A stretch of DNA of 64,000 nucleotides from positions 1 through 64,000 of the forward strand of contig CAKRJT010000004.1 in assembly GCA_934351925.1 (NCBI GenBank). The letters run 5' to 3'. The DNA is from an uncultured Lachnospiraceae bacterium (lineage in GTDB: Bacteria; Bacillota; Clostridia; Lachnospirales; Lachnospiraceae). Positions 54,516-63,480 of this stretch are shown piece by piece (position 1 is the first letter of the stretch; each line of letters starts with the position of its first letter). Position numbers and translations under genes: made by a program. The notes under the pieces were generated by a model that did not search any database, was not told the origin of the DNA, and worked only from the letters and a program-made list of their open reading frames with translations.

Positions 54516-55448
54516 ATGAAAAGACAGGTTAAATTTGTGTTCTGCTGCATTGCCGCAGTTTTTTTTATACCGTTTATGATTACTCTTATTCTCAGCGGCG
54601 TGGGGCTCGAGAAGGATAAAATAGGACTTGCCCTCACCTCGCGGCTTACCGGAAACGACGGGAAGAGCGCCGTGATGGTGAGCTATTCCATAGGCAGTGA
54701 GAACATGGATATGGAGGAGTATGTTGCGGGAATGTTGGCTCCGGCATACGATTATTGTGACAATATAGAGTTTTTAAAGACGATGGCGGTCATGTGCCGG
54801 ACCTATATGACCTACTGCAATGAAAACAATAAGAAAAATGAGGCGGTGTTCTGCTCAGATGTGCAGCTAAAGGAGCGCTGGGGCGATGAGTGGGAGAGTA
54901 AGAAAGCGGCAATTACAGTTGCGGTGGAGCAGACAAAGGGTGTTGTGATTACCTGTGACGGGAGCGTGATTTACCCTTACAGTCATATGCTGACCAGCGG
55001 ATATACAAGAAATATCAGGGAGGGCTGTAAATATCTGTGTGAGGTTGAGCAGATGCAGGACAGCACACAGGAGGAGTATGTGAGTGTGGTTGATTTTACT
55101 GATAAGGAGACCGCGGCATTGCTTAGCAACGGGCTTGAAGGGCTGTATTTTGATGAAAAATATGCGGCAAACCAGCTTCAGATAGTTGACAAGACAACGG
55201 GCGGCTACATCGTGCTGATTCAGGTTGGAAATATGGTGATTGATGGCGATACCTTTGCACAGATACTTGGACTTGCATCGCCGTCATTTACATACAAGGA
55301 GATAACAGACGGCATACGTTTCACCGTGAAGGGGCAGGGAAACGGCTATGGGCTGTCTATAGCGGGGGCAAGGCAGAAGGCTGTCGCGGGTGAGTCATAT
55401 CAGGAAATTCTTAACTATTATTTTGAAAACATTATCTGTATAAAATAA
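54516..55448 (+). CDS. SpoIID-like protein lacking the catalytic Glu
   Basis: 310 residues. A membrane helix (VFCCIAAVFFIPFMITLIL) is followed by the SpoIID/LytB domain: EEYVAGMLAPAYDY near 67-80, FLKTMAVMCRTYM, and the C-terminal GQGNGYGLSIAGARQKA. SpoIID is the lytic transglycosylase of the DMP complex during spore engulfment. The catalytic Glu in the canonical xxEMP motif aligns with Ala77 here, so lytic activity is doubtful. The only ribosome-site-like sequence is GGGGGTG in the glgP terminator arm. A SpoIIQ-like gene follows after 60 bp, as in many Clostridia. Confidence 0.8.
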   Translation: MKRQVKFVFCCIAAVFFIPFMITLILSGVGLEKDKIGLALTSRLTGNDGKSAVMVSYSIGSENMDMEEYVAGMLAPAYDYCDNIEFLKTMAVMCRTYMTYCNENNKKNEAVFCSDVQLKERWGDEWESKKAAITVAVEQTKGVVITCDGSVIYPYSHMLTSGYTRNIREGCKYLCEVEQMQDSTQEEYVSVVDFTDKETAALLSNGLEGLYFDEKYAANQLQIVDKTTGGYIVLIQVGNMVIDGDTFAQILGLASPSFTYKEITDGIRFTVKGQGNGYGLSIAGARQKAVAGESYQEILNYYFENIICIK

Positions 55449-55508
55449 CGGTCTGTGGCAATCCTATTATCAAGAGTAAAGGAACCGTAGCGGAAAACGC
55501 GAGGTTTC

Positions 55509-56687
55509 ATGTATAACTCAGGAAAATTGATAATGCGAATAAACCGTGTCCGCGCGCAGGAACACAAGAGCGAGTTGGAGGCGGGCGCTTCGCAAGAGGA
55601 GGTTGCCTTGAATAGAAGAAGAAATAAGGTGGACATGGAGAAGGTATTTGCCACCGTCATCTCTCTTGCCATCATGGTTGCTCTGGTGGTGGGAGTAGTA
55701 TCCATACTTAGAAGCAATAATTCAGAGGGAGATAACAAACAGAATTATATTGATCTGAACGAGATTAACGAGGCTCTTGGTGAGACGGAGCAGACACAGA
55801 GCAGGGAGGAACAGAGCAATGTTGCAAAAAATGATGACAAAAACAGCCCGACAGTTAAGGGCAATGATGAAAAAAATACGCTTAAAGATGACAACACTGC
55901 CGTCAAACCTTCAAAAGACAGTGGTGAAGGCAGAGACAGCGATGTGGCGAAAAATTCAGATGGTAAAGGACAAAGGAATGAAGAAGATGCAGTAGAGCAG
56001 GAGAGTACGGCAGTACAGCAGGCGCAGGGTGATGATGCCGAGGCTGGTGCAGCCGTTGCCTCGGGTGAGCCTGTCGATGGCGATGGTGTGCAGGAAGGTG
56101 TTCAGACCACAGAGAGTGAGGGGCTGCAGGCAGGAGTTCAGGCACCGGAGGGTGAGAGCACACAGGCGGAAACTAAAACTGCAGAGGGGGATATGAATCC
56201 GGCGCAGGAACAGGTTGACGATACTGTTCCAGTAAATGCGAGCACGGCGAACATCCTTGGCTACAGCTTTGGTGAGGACAGCTCGATGATGTGGCCGACT
56301 GTTGGAAATGTCATACTCAATTACAACATGTCCAACACAATCTATTTTCCTACGCTTGATGTGTACAGGTGCAATCCGGCAATCGTGATAAGCGCACCGG
56401 AGGATTCGCTCGTGTCGGCTGCCGCTGATGGTCTGGTAATTGCGGTATATGAGACCAATGAGACTGGACTTACAATGGAAATTGCGCTTGGAAATGACTA
56501 CGTTATGACCTATGGTCAGCTTAAGAATCTTACGGTCGGAGTCGGAAGCCAGGTAAAGAGAGGTGATGTGCTTGCCGCAGTGGCTGCACCGAGCCAGTAC
56601 TATACCGTGGAGGGCAGCAACCTGTATTTCAAGCTTGACAAAGCAGGGACAAGTGTAAATCCGATGGATTTTATTGATGCTGAATAA
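55509..56687 (+). CDS. SpoIIQ-like protein with degenerate LytM domain
   Basis: 392 residues. One membrane helix (about 44-64; VISLAIMVALVVGVV), a long acidic low-complexity linker (about 75-250, rich in Glu, Asp, Gln, Ala), and a C-terminal M23/LytM-like domain (VISAPEDSLVSAAADGLVIA; DYVMTYGQLKNLTVGVGSQV; GSNLYFKLDKAGTSVNPMDF). The metal-binding His of active LytM enzymes (HxH) is replaced (LYFKL), as expected for a structural SpoIIQ-type protein. The linker probably spans the intermembrane space. ATG 55509 follows GAGG; ATG 55533 is an alternative. Sporulation function is inferred from homology and from its SpoIID-like neighbour. Confidence 0.75.
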   Translation: MYNSGKLIMRINRVRAQEHKSELEAGASQEEVALNRRRNKVDMEKVFATVISLAIMVALVVGVVSILRSNNSEGDNKQNYIDLNEINEALGETEQTQSREEQSNVAKNDDKNSPTVKGNDEKNTLKDDNTAVKPSKDSGEGRDSDVAKNSDGKGQRNEEDAVEQESTAVQQAQGDDAEAGAAVASGEPVDGDGVQEGVQTTESEGLQAGVQAPEGESTQAETKTAEGDMNPAQEQVDDTVPVNASTANILGYSFGEDSSMMWPTVGNVILNYNMSNTIYFPTLDVYRCNPAIVISAPEDSLVSAAADGLVIAVYETNETGLTMEIALGNDYVMTYGQLKNLTVGVGSQVKRGDVLAAVAAPSQYYTVEGSNLYFKLDKAGTSVNPMDFIDAE

Positions 56688-56757
56688 GCAGGAAAGAATA
56701 TTATGAGCAGGAAGAATACACGGATTAACTGCTAATAATGTTTTTATATGAAAAAAT

Positions 56758-56806
56758 AAGCCTGCAGGCAGCAACCGTTTCAGGTGCGGGAGCTGCTTAC
56801 AGGCTT
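56758..56806. terminator. Convergent terminator between SpoIIQ-like and chemoreceptor genes
   Basis: AAGCCTG (56758-56764) and CAGGCTT (56800-56806) with inner GCAGC/GCTGC form a bidirectional stem; A- and T-rich runs flank it. Confidence 0.7.
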
Positions 56807-56826
56807 TTGATTTTGCCGGATATATT

Positions 56827-58911
56827 CTATTTTCTGAGTATACTCTCAACATATTCCATGATGTAGATATTGTCCTCAGGCATCTGACAGCCGACAAGGT
56901 AGGTGCCGTCATTGTCGGTGCTTCTGATAATCTTTCCGTCGAGTACATTATGTGCCGTGAGCGCAAAATTCTCGATTTCGACGGATACATCGCAGCCCTT
57001 GCAAGTGGCAAAGAAGCTGTTGTCAGAGGCGAAGGCAAATCCGTTGGCACTGATATTGTCCATTGTTCCTTCGTATACCTGACCGGTCTTTTTGTCGGTT
57101 ATCTTACATGAGTTCTTCACATCTATTCTAGGGTACTTACGACGGTTGGTAATCTTAGGTCTGGAAGTGATGCGGACGGATACATTACCGCCGTCCTCTG
57201 CGGTGAGCTCAGCCTTATCCCAGCAGTAGAGTACATTTCCGACGGTTACATTCACGCTGCAGGAGACAGACTTTTTGAATGATGGAATCTGTGAGGATTT
57301 CACCACAATTCCGTTTTCAAGCTGTTTTACAAGTTCGCCGTGATACTCCTCTTCACCTGCGCCGACATTAGTATGTATTATGACCTTCATTCCCGGATGT
57401 ACATCCTCGATACCCATGAAACCGCCTATTCCGAGCTCACACATGAGAGCTTCGATTACTTCTTCAATCTCATTAATATTCTCCGAGCTCTCCGCGTATT
57501 TGCTTACCATACGCTTGCTCGTCTCACTCGAATCAGAGATGCAGTTGTTCATGCTGCTGACAATGGAGGAAACCTGCTCCATATTGTCAACAAGTTGATG
57601 GTTGGAGGTTTCCACATCCTTCATTGCCGTGTCTATTACCTGAATGTGCTCGCCAAGCTGCTTTGAATCTGAGGTAATCTTGCCTACGTTCTCGCCCGTG
57701 ATAGTAACCTTTTCAAGTGTGAGTGCGATGAGCTTTAACGTCTCTTCTATTGATGCGGTCATCTTAGCAGAGGTTGCGTCAAGGCGTATAAGGGCTTCTT
57801 CAATCTGGCTTGATGAGGACTTGGTCTCAGTGCTGAGTGTACGAATCTGTTCGGCGACTACAGCAAATCCACGACCGGCATCTCCGGCTCTTGCAGCCTC
57901 AATGGAAGCGTTGAGTGCGAGAAGATTGGTCTGTCCCGAAATGTTCTGAATCGTACCGGTCTCTTCCTTCACGCGCTCGAACTCGGATTTGAAGTCATGG
58001 AGGACATTATCGACTTCGGAGGATAGCTGTGACATGGTGTGTGCCGTCTTTACAAGCTCGTCAAGATCGGTGCTGCTGACTTCGGCGTGCTTCTGCGACT
58101 CTGAGGTCAGAGTTACCATCTGCTCTATGAGTTCAGCTACATTCTGTACCTGTGAGTTGATGTCCGTTGTCATCTCAAGTGAGGATGCAGTTCTATCCTT
58201 GAGACGGTGGCTGTTCTGTGTGAGTTCATTCATTCCGAGAACAACTACATCGGAACCATGCTTGTTCTCAGATGCGAGCTCATTGACAACGGTGATGCCA
58301 TCCATAATGATGTTGCTTGCAGTCTTAACCTTTTCAACCGTGTTGACAACGCGCTCAAGATCTGCCTTTATGCTGTCAGTCATGGCACCATCTGACTCGT
58401 TGAGGTGTTTGATTGACATCACATAGCAGATATAGCATAGTATGATACAGGATAACTGAAGCTGGTAATCTTTCATGTTGGCAGCGGATGTGTAGCCTGC
58501 CATGTATTTATAAACTGCACCGACAATTATTATGACAGTGTTGGCAATACCGCATTTAATGATAAAATTTCTGTTCTTATATATGATAAGAAGGCTGGTA
58601 ACGGGAAGTATATATGTAAATGCTATTGAGGACTCAGTTGTACATAACACAAAGGTGTAGAAAATACTGTATCCGATTGCAAGGTCATATTTATACTTAT
58701 CCGTAGCTTTTCCCTTAACCCGCAGCAAAATCTCGCCGGATATGAACGGAACCCAGCAGAGTATAAGGAAGATTATGTAATGTATGCCGGGATATAAGCC
58801 CTTTGGAACATCACTTCCGTAGTTGGCAGAGAGCAATATGGAGAAAATCAGCCATATACGCCGCGCCTTCTGATTAGCCTTCTCTTTAAAGACGTTAGCA
58901 TCGTAATTCAT
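56827..58911 (-). CDS. Methyl-accepting chemotaxis protein fused to a PilZ domain
   Basis: 694 residues behind GGGAGG. Residues 20-170 hold about six membrane helices with almost no extracellular loop. No HAMP domain is evident. The coiled-coil signalling region spans about 185-480, with the conserved tip QTNLLALNASIEAARAGDAG near 320-340. Residues about 500-585 resemble a YcgR-N-like beta domain, and 588-694 form a PilZ domain with the RRKYPR and DNISANGFAF c-di-GMP-binding motifs. It could couple c-di-GMP level to CheA or act as a c-di-GMP-controlled scaffold. It is divergent from the SNF2 gene. Confidence 0.88.
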   Translation of the reverse strand: MNYDANVFKEKANQKARRIWLIFSILLSANYGSDVPKGLYPGIHYIIFLILCWVPFISGEILLRVKGKATDKYKYDLAIGYSIFYTFVLCTTESSIAFTYILPVTSLLIIYKNRNFIIKCGIANTVIIIVGAVYKYMAGYTSAANMKDYQLQLSCIILCYICYVMSIKHLNESDGAMTDSIKADLERVVNTVEKVKTASNIIMDGITVVNELASENKHGSDVVVLGMNELTQNSHRLKDRTASSLEMTTDINSQVQNVAELIEQMVTLTSESQKHAEVSSTDLDELVKTAHTMSQLSSEVDNVLHDFKSEFERVKEETGTIQNISGQTNLLALNASIEAARAGDAGRGFAVVAEQIRTLSTETKSSSSQIEEALIRLDATSAKMTASIEETLKLIALTLEKVTITGENVGKITSDSKQLGEHIQVIDTAMKDVETSNHQLVDNMEQVSSIVSSMNNCISDSSETSKRMVSKYAESSENINEIEEVIEALMCELGIGGFMGIEDVHPGMKVIIHTNVGAGEEEYHGELVKQLENGIVVKSSQIPSFKKSVSCSVNVTVGNVLYCWDKAELTAEDGGNVSVRITSRPKITNRRKYPRIDVKNSCKITDKKTGQVYEGTMDNISANGFAFASDNSFFATCKGCDVSVEIENFALTAHNVLDGKIIRSTDNDGTYLVGCQMPEDNIYIMEYVESILRK

Positions 58912-59013
58912 AGCAAGCCTCCCTTATCTTACAATTCTGTAAACAACCATTATTTATTCTATCCTATTTTGAGTGAGGTTTCAAGCTGAATTATAAAATG
59001 AGGGGAAAAATAA

Positions 59014-59029
59014 CTTCTGACCCTGATAT
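59014..59029 (-). repeat. 16-bp motif ATATCAGGGTCAGAAG, copy 2
   Basis: Exact reverse-strand copy of the 16-mer at 51912-51927, in the gap between the divergent chemoreceptor and SNF2 genes. Confidence 0.4.
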
Positions 59030-59149
59030 TATTATAAAATTGGTAAAATAACACTGTATGCAGAATGTCGTTTTGTGTTAAGTTATGATTGAAATGGGAA
59101 AGAAGGAAAGATATACTGGACTTATATGATTTAGGCACGGGGGTACATA

Positions 59150-62100
59150 ATGGCAGAAAAAAAATTGACGAAAATAGAAAATCCTATATATGATGAGGTG
59201 CTTGCAAAACAGGATGAGGAAACTGCGGGGAAAAATCCGGGAAGCCGTATTGATGAAGAGTACAATTATTTTCATATCACGGCGATAAAGAAGGAACTTA
59301 AAATATCACGTCAGATTAAAAAGAATGGGGAGAATTTAATCCGCGACAGACAGATAATACTTGAAAAGGTATCAGGGGGATATCTTGAGGACGCACAGGG
59401 ATATGCCTGCAGGTTCTCGGGAACGGGATATGCTGTAAAATACGCAAGAAAAGTCTCATTTCCGGTGAGTATTACAATAGACAGGAATAGTCTTATTGCT
59501 ACTTCGTGTTCGTGCGATGCATGCTCGGGATATTACTACTATTATTCAAAAAATATATGCCAATATCTGTCGGCTATGTTAGATTTGGCAGAGGAATATA
59601 CGTCAAAGCATGATTTGGGCGATGCGACGGATATGTGTGCTAAACAGCTCCTTGGCAGATACAGTTCGAGAATGGAGTCGAAGTTTATTGCAGACAACCG
59701 AGCTGCGGACAGTTCCGTGCTTCTTGAGCCAAGGATTATCAAAAAGGATGATAAGCTTATGCTTTCATTCAAGATAGGAACGGGGAGAATGTTTGTTGTA
59801 AAGGACCTTGCAAAGTTTTCTGAGAATGTAAAAGCGAGTGCAAGTGACATATATGGCTCTGATACAAGCATTAACCATCGATTTGAGAATTTTACGGAAT
59901 CGGGAAGAAGATGGATTGATTTTATTAACGATGCCGTGGATGAGGAGAAAAGGCTGCGTGAGCGCATTTGGGATGTTACATGGGGAAGAACGGGTTCACA
60001 TAAAATTGACAGTATAGAGCTGTACGGCTGGCGTATTGACAGACTGTTTGACATGGCGGAGAATATTGCCATAAGCTATGAGGATAAGGATGCACGCACG
60101 AAGGCTTCCATGTATAAAATTGCAGAGGAAGATCCTAAGCTGACCATGAATATCAGTCCTAAAATGTACAATGGGATATTTGACGGAGTATCGGTGTGGA
60201 TGAAGCTGCCGTACATATGTGACGGAACGAAGGCGGCATATTATCTTGACGATAATAAAAAGACTTTGTCAAGGGTGAGCTCGGATTTTTATGACAGATT
60301 AAAGCCGTTTCTTGACCGGCAGAGCGGTCAATATATCAACATAAGCGTTGGAAGAAAGAGTATCTCAGATTTCTATTACAGCGTACTTCCGGAGATAAGG
60401 GATTATGTTGATATAACGGAGACAGATTTTGATTTGATAGAACAGTATCTTGCACCTCTTGCAAAATTTTCATTTTATCTGGACGCACCGGATGGAGATG
60501 TGACTTGTCGTGCTGCTGTTAAGTATGGAGACAAGGAATTTTCATGCCTTGATCAGGTCAGGTCAAACAGGGCTCTCCTGGAATCCTTCAGGCAGAGCAC
60601 TAAGGAGAAACAGATAATGGCGGTACTCGACAGCCTTTTTCCGGAGTGTGACATGGAAGCTGACATAGTATCCTGCGGAGGGGATTCAGATAGGATATTT
60701 GAGGTTGTGACACATGGAGTCGATGAGCTTGCAGCTTTAGGGGATGTATTCTGTACCAAACGCTTTAAGAACGTGAATGTAGTCAGAAGAGCCAAAATCA
60801 GTGTAGGTGTCAGCGTATCAAGCGGTCTTTTGGATCTTGATGTCACAACGGACGAGCTGTCGCAGAATGAACTTATAGAACTTCTTAAGCACTACAGAGG
60901 ACATCAGAAATACTATCGTTTTAAATCGGGCGAATATATAGATCTGAATGAAGAATCACTTCAGATGTTGTTTGAGATGATGGAGACCATGCAGCTTTCT
61001 CCGAAGGATTTTGTCAAAGGGAAAATGCATCTCCCTATGTATAGGACTCTGTATCTTGACAAGATGTTAGAGGAGCATGATGAGGTATACAATACAAGAG
61101 ATAAGGTGTTCCGCGAGATTGTGAAAAATATGAAGACGGTAAACGATGCCGATTACAATGTGCCGGAAGGAATAAAGGCCACGCTCAGAAAGTACCAGAA
61201 GACAGGCTTCAGGTGGATACGGACTCTCGAGGCAAACGGATTTGGCGGAATTTTAGCGGATGATATGGGCTTGGGAAAGACACTTCAGACTATAGCCGTA
61301 CTCATGTCTGCCAAGGAGGAGGGAAGAGGCGGAACTTCGATTGTTGTTTCACCTGCATCCCTTGTATACAACTGGGGGGAGGAACTGGAAAAATTTGCCC
61401 CGGGTCTTAATGTGCTTCTGATTATCGGAAAGCAGGAGGAGAGAAGCAGGCTTATAGAAGAATATCAGAACCGTAAGGTGGATGTGCTTGTCACTTCGTA
61501 TGATTTGTTAAAGCGTGATGTCAATCTCTATGAGGGAAAAGTATTTGAATATGAGATAATTGATGAGGCACAGTATATAAAAAATCAGACGACTGCGGCG
61601 GCAAAGGCGGTAAAGCTTATAAGAAGCAAGGCGAAGTTCGCTCTTACAGGTACACCTATCGAAAACAGACTCAGTGAGTTGTGGAGCATATTTGATTATC
61701 TCATGCCGGGATTTTTATATGGCTATGATACTTTTAAGAATGAGTTTGAAACTCCTATAGTCAAATATCAGGATGAGGCTGCAATGGCAAGGCTTCAGAA
61801 GATGGTAAGACCTTTTATACTCCGCCGCCTGAAAAAAGATGTGCTTAAGGACCTTCCAGAGAAACTTGAGGAGAACAGAATCGTGAAGTTCGAGGATGAT
61901 CAGCAGAAAATCTATGACGCACAGGTTCTTCATATGAAAAATGAGCTTGTATCGGCTGATGATGCGGATTTTAATAAAAAGAAGCTTCAGATACTGTCAG
62001 AACTTACAAGGCTTCGCCAGATATGCTGCGATCCGCGCCTGTGCTATGACAATTATCAGGGAAGCTCAGCGAAACTCGAATCATGTATTCAGCTCATTCA

Positions 62101-62578
62101 AAGTGCGATAGATGGAGGCCACAGGCTGCTCGTATTTTCGCAGTTCACAAGCATGCTGAGTCTTATCGAAAACCGTCTTGCCGAAAATGGAATAGAATTT
62201 TATAAGATAACCGGGGAGACGACGAAGCAGAAGAGAATTGAACTGGTTAAGCAGTTCAATGAGGGCGGTACGCCGGTCTTTCTGATTTCTTTGAAGGCGG
62301 GAGGCGTAGGACTCAATCTTGTAGGTGCCGACATGGTTATACATTATGATCCTTGGTGGAATGTCGCTGTTCAGAACCAGGCGACTGACAGAGCACACAG
62401 AATAGGCCAGAACAAGAAGGTTACGGTCTATAAGATGGTCGTAAAGAACACGATAGAGGAGAAGATAATAAAGCTTCAGGAAAGTAAGCGTGACCTTGCA
62501 GACAGCATAATAAGCGGGGATAACGTCGGAATGGGCAGTATGAGCAGGGAAGAGCTCATGGAGCTGCTGGGAGTGTGA
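59150..62578 (+). CDS. SNF2-family helicase with SWIM-like N-terminus
   Basis: 1142 residues. A SWIM-like zinc region near residues 118-145 (SCSCDACSG...NICQYLSAML) has CxC and C but Tyr where the usual His stands. A bacterial SNF2-associated domain fills the middle. The ATPase core starts near 690: Walker A DDMGLGKT near 703, DEAQ box near 803, motif III LTGTPIENRLSELWSIFDY (split: LTGTPIENRLSEL), and motif VI ATDRAHRIGQ near 1078. SNF2 proteins translocate on double-stranded DNA; bacterial forms act in transcription recycling or defence. It starts behind GGGGG, is monocistronic, and ends before a strong terminator. Confidence 0.93.
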   Translation: MAEKKLTKIENPIYDEVLAKQDEETAGKNPGSRIDEEYNYFHITAIKKELKISRQIKKNGENLIRDRQIILEKVSGGYLEDAQGYACRFSGTGYAVKYARKVSFPVSITIDRNSLIATSCSCDACSGYYYYYSKNICQYLSAMLDLAEEYTSKHDLGDATDMCAKQLLGRYSSRMESKFIADNRAADSSVLLEPRIIKKDDKLMLSFKIGTGRMFVVKDLAKFSENVKASASDIYGSDTSINHRFENFTESGRRWIDFINDAVDEEKRLRERIWDVTWGRTGSHKIDSIELYGWRIDRLFDMAENIAISYEDKDARTKASMYKIAEEDPKLTMNISPKMYNGIFDGVSVWMKLPYICDGTKAAYYLDDNKKTLSRVSSDFYDRLKPFLDRQSGQYINISVGRKSISDFYYSVLPEIRDYVDITETDFDLIEQYLAPLAKFSFYLDAPDGDVTCRAAVKYGDKEFSCLDQVRSNRALLESFRQSTKEKQIMAVLDSLFPECDMEADIVSCGGDSDRIFEVVTHGVDELAALGDVFCTKRFKNVNVVRRAKISVGVSVSSGLLDLDVTTDELSQNELIELLKHYRGHQKYYRFKSGEYIDLNEESLQMLFEMMETMQLSPKDFVKGKMHLPMYRTLYLDKMLEEHDEVYNTRDKVFREIVKNMKTVNDADYNVPEGIKATLRKYQKTGFRWIRTLEANGFGGILADDMGLGKTLQTIAVLMSAKEEGRGGTSIVVSPASLVYNWGEELEKFAPGLNVLLIIGKQEERSRLIEEYQNRKVDVLVTSYDLLKRDVNLYEGKVFEYEIIDEAQYIKNQTTAAAKAVKLIRSKAKFALTGTPIENRLSELWSIFDYLMPGFLYGYDTFKNEFETPIVKYQDEAAMARLQKMVRPFILRRLKKDVLKDLPEKLEENRIVKFEDDQQKIYDAQVLHMKNELVSADDADFNKKKLQILSELTRLRQICCDPRLCYDNYQGSSAKLESCIQLIQSAIDGGHRLLVFSQFTSMLSLIENRLAENGIEFYKITGETTKQKRIELVKQFNEGGTPVFLISLKAGGVGLNLVGADMVIHYDPWWNVAVQNQATDRAHRIGQNKKVTVYKMVVKNTIEEKIIKLQESKRDLADSIISGDNVGMGSMSREELMELLGV

Positions 62579-62610
62579 ATATGTGTTCTTAAAGAAAATA
62601 ATAAGTAATA

Positions 62611-62647
62611 AAACTCAGCATCATAAAGTGGTGCTGAGTTTTTTTTG
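62611..62647 (+). terminator. Terminator of the SNF2 gene
   Basis: AAACTCAGCA (62611-62620) pairs with TGCTGAGTTT (62632-62641), followed by a T run. Confidence 0.9.
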
Positions 62648-62687
62648 TATAATAATGAATTTTGTTAAAATTCCCATAAAACCCCTA

Positions 62688-62716
62688 TTGCATTTTAAAA
62701 CAAGATGTGATAGTAT
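62688..62716 (+). promoter_or_regulatory. Promoter of the hemolysin-III-family gene
   Basis: TTGCAT (62688-62693) and TAGTAT (62711-62716) with a 17-bp spacer, 78 bp before the start codon. Confidence 0.55.
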
Positions 62717-62793
62717 CTATACAAACAAGACGTAGTAATGAAAACTACATCACAAAATAAAATGAACTACAATATATGGAACGGAGGGATATT

Positions 62794-63480
62794 ATGGGGA
62801 AACTGATTGCGAATATTGAGGAAAATGGGTTGAGGGATAAGTGGAGCGCGATTACGCACTTTATCGGTATGCTTATGACTATGCTGGCGGCTGTACCGCT
62901 GCTGGTGAGGGCGGCGAAGGCTCCTGACAGGATACATTTTATTTCGCTCGGGATATTTGTAGTGAGTATGATTTTACTTTACGGGGCGAGTGCGACGTAC
63001 CACTCGGTACGCGCATCGCAGAGGATTCAGACCATATTGAGAAAGATAGACCACATGATGATTTTTGTGTTGATTGCGGGCTCGTACACGCCGATATGCC
63101 TTGTAGTGCTAAATGGCATGGTCGGATATATCATGCTCGCCCTTGTCTGGGGGATTGCGGCTGCGGGAATTATCATAAAGCTGTGTTGGATAACCTGCCC
63201 TAAGTGGTTCTCATCGGCACTGTACATCGCGATGGGCTGGGTATGCCTGATAGCGTTTTCAAAGATATACGCGGCGCTGTCCGCCCCGGCGTTTGGCTGG
63301 CTGCTGGCAGGCGGACTCATATATACGGTGGGCGGCGTGATATATGCACTCAAGGTTCCGGGCTTTGATGCCAGGCATAAGAGCTTCGGCTCGCATGAGA
63401 TATTCCATCTGTTCGTCATGGGTGGAAGCATATGCCATTTTATTCTGATGTTTCAGTATATAACCGTGTTCCCTGTGTAA
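62794..63480 (+). CDS. Hemolysin III / PAQR-family membrane protein
   Basis: 228 residues from ATG 62794 behind GGAGGG; an ATG six codons upstream overlaps that site. Seven membrane helices of the YqfA/hemolysin III group: WSAITHFIGMLMTML, the conserved GASATYHSV, IDHMMIFVLIAGSYTP, and the C-terminal HEIFHLFVMGGSICHF with the metal-binding His residues of the PAQR fold. Physiological role is uncertain (membrane homeostasis is suggested for relatives). Its 3' end overlaps the convergent AraC gene by 41 bp. Confidence 0.88.
   Translation: MGKLIANIEENGLRDKWSAITHFIGMLMTMLAAVPLLVRAAKAPDRIHFISLGIFVVSMILLYGASATYHSVRASQRIQTILRKIDHMMIFVLIAGSYTPICLVVLNGMVGYIMLALVWGIAAAGIIIKLCWITCPKWFSSALYIAMGWVCLIAFSKIYAALSAPAFGWLLAGGLIYTVGGVIYALKVPGFDARHKSFGSHEIFHLFVMGGSICHFILMFQYITVFPV

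Noticed and set aside
55956..57050. A 364-codon open frame on the minus strand across the SpoIIQ-like gene, terminator and chemoreceptor end
   Set aside because: It crosses a clear terminator and two well-supported genes, has low-complexity Cys/His-rich composition typical of an antisense shadow, and lacks a ribosome site.
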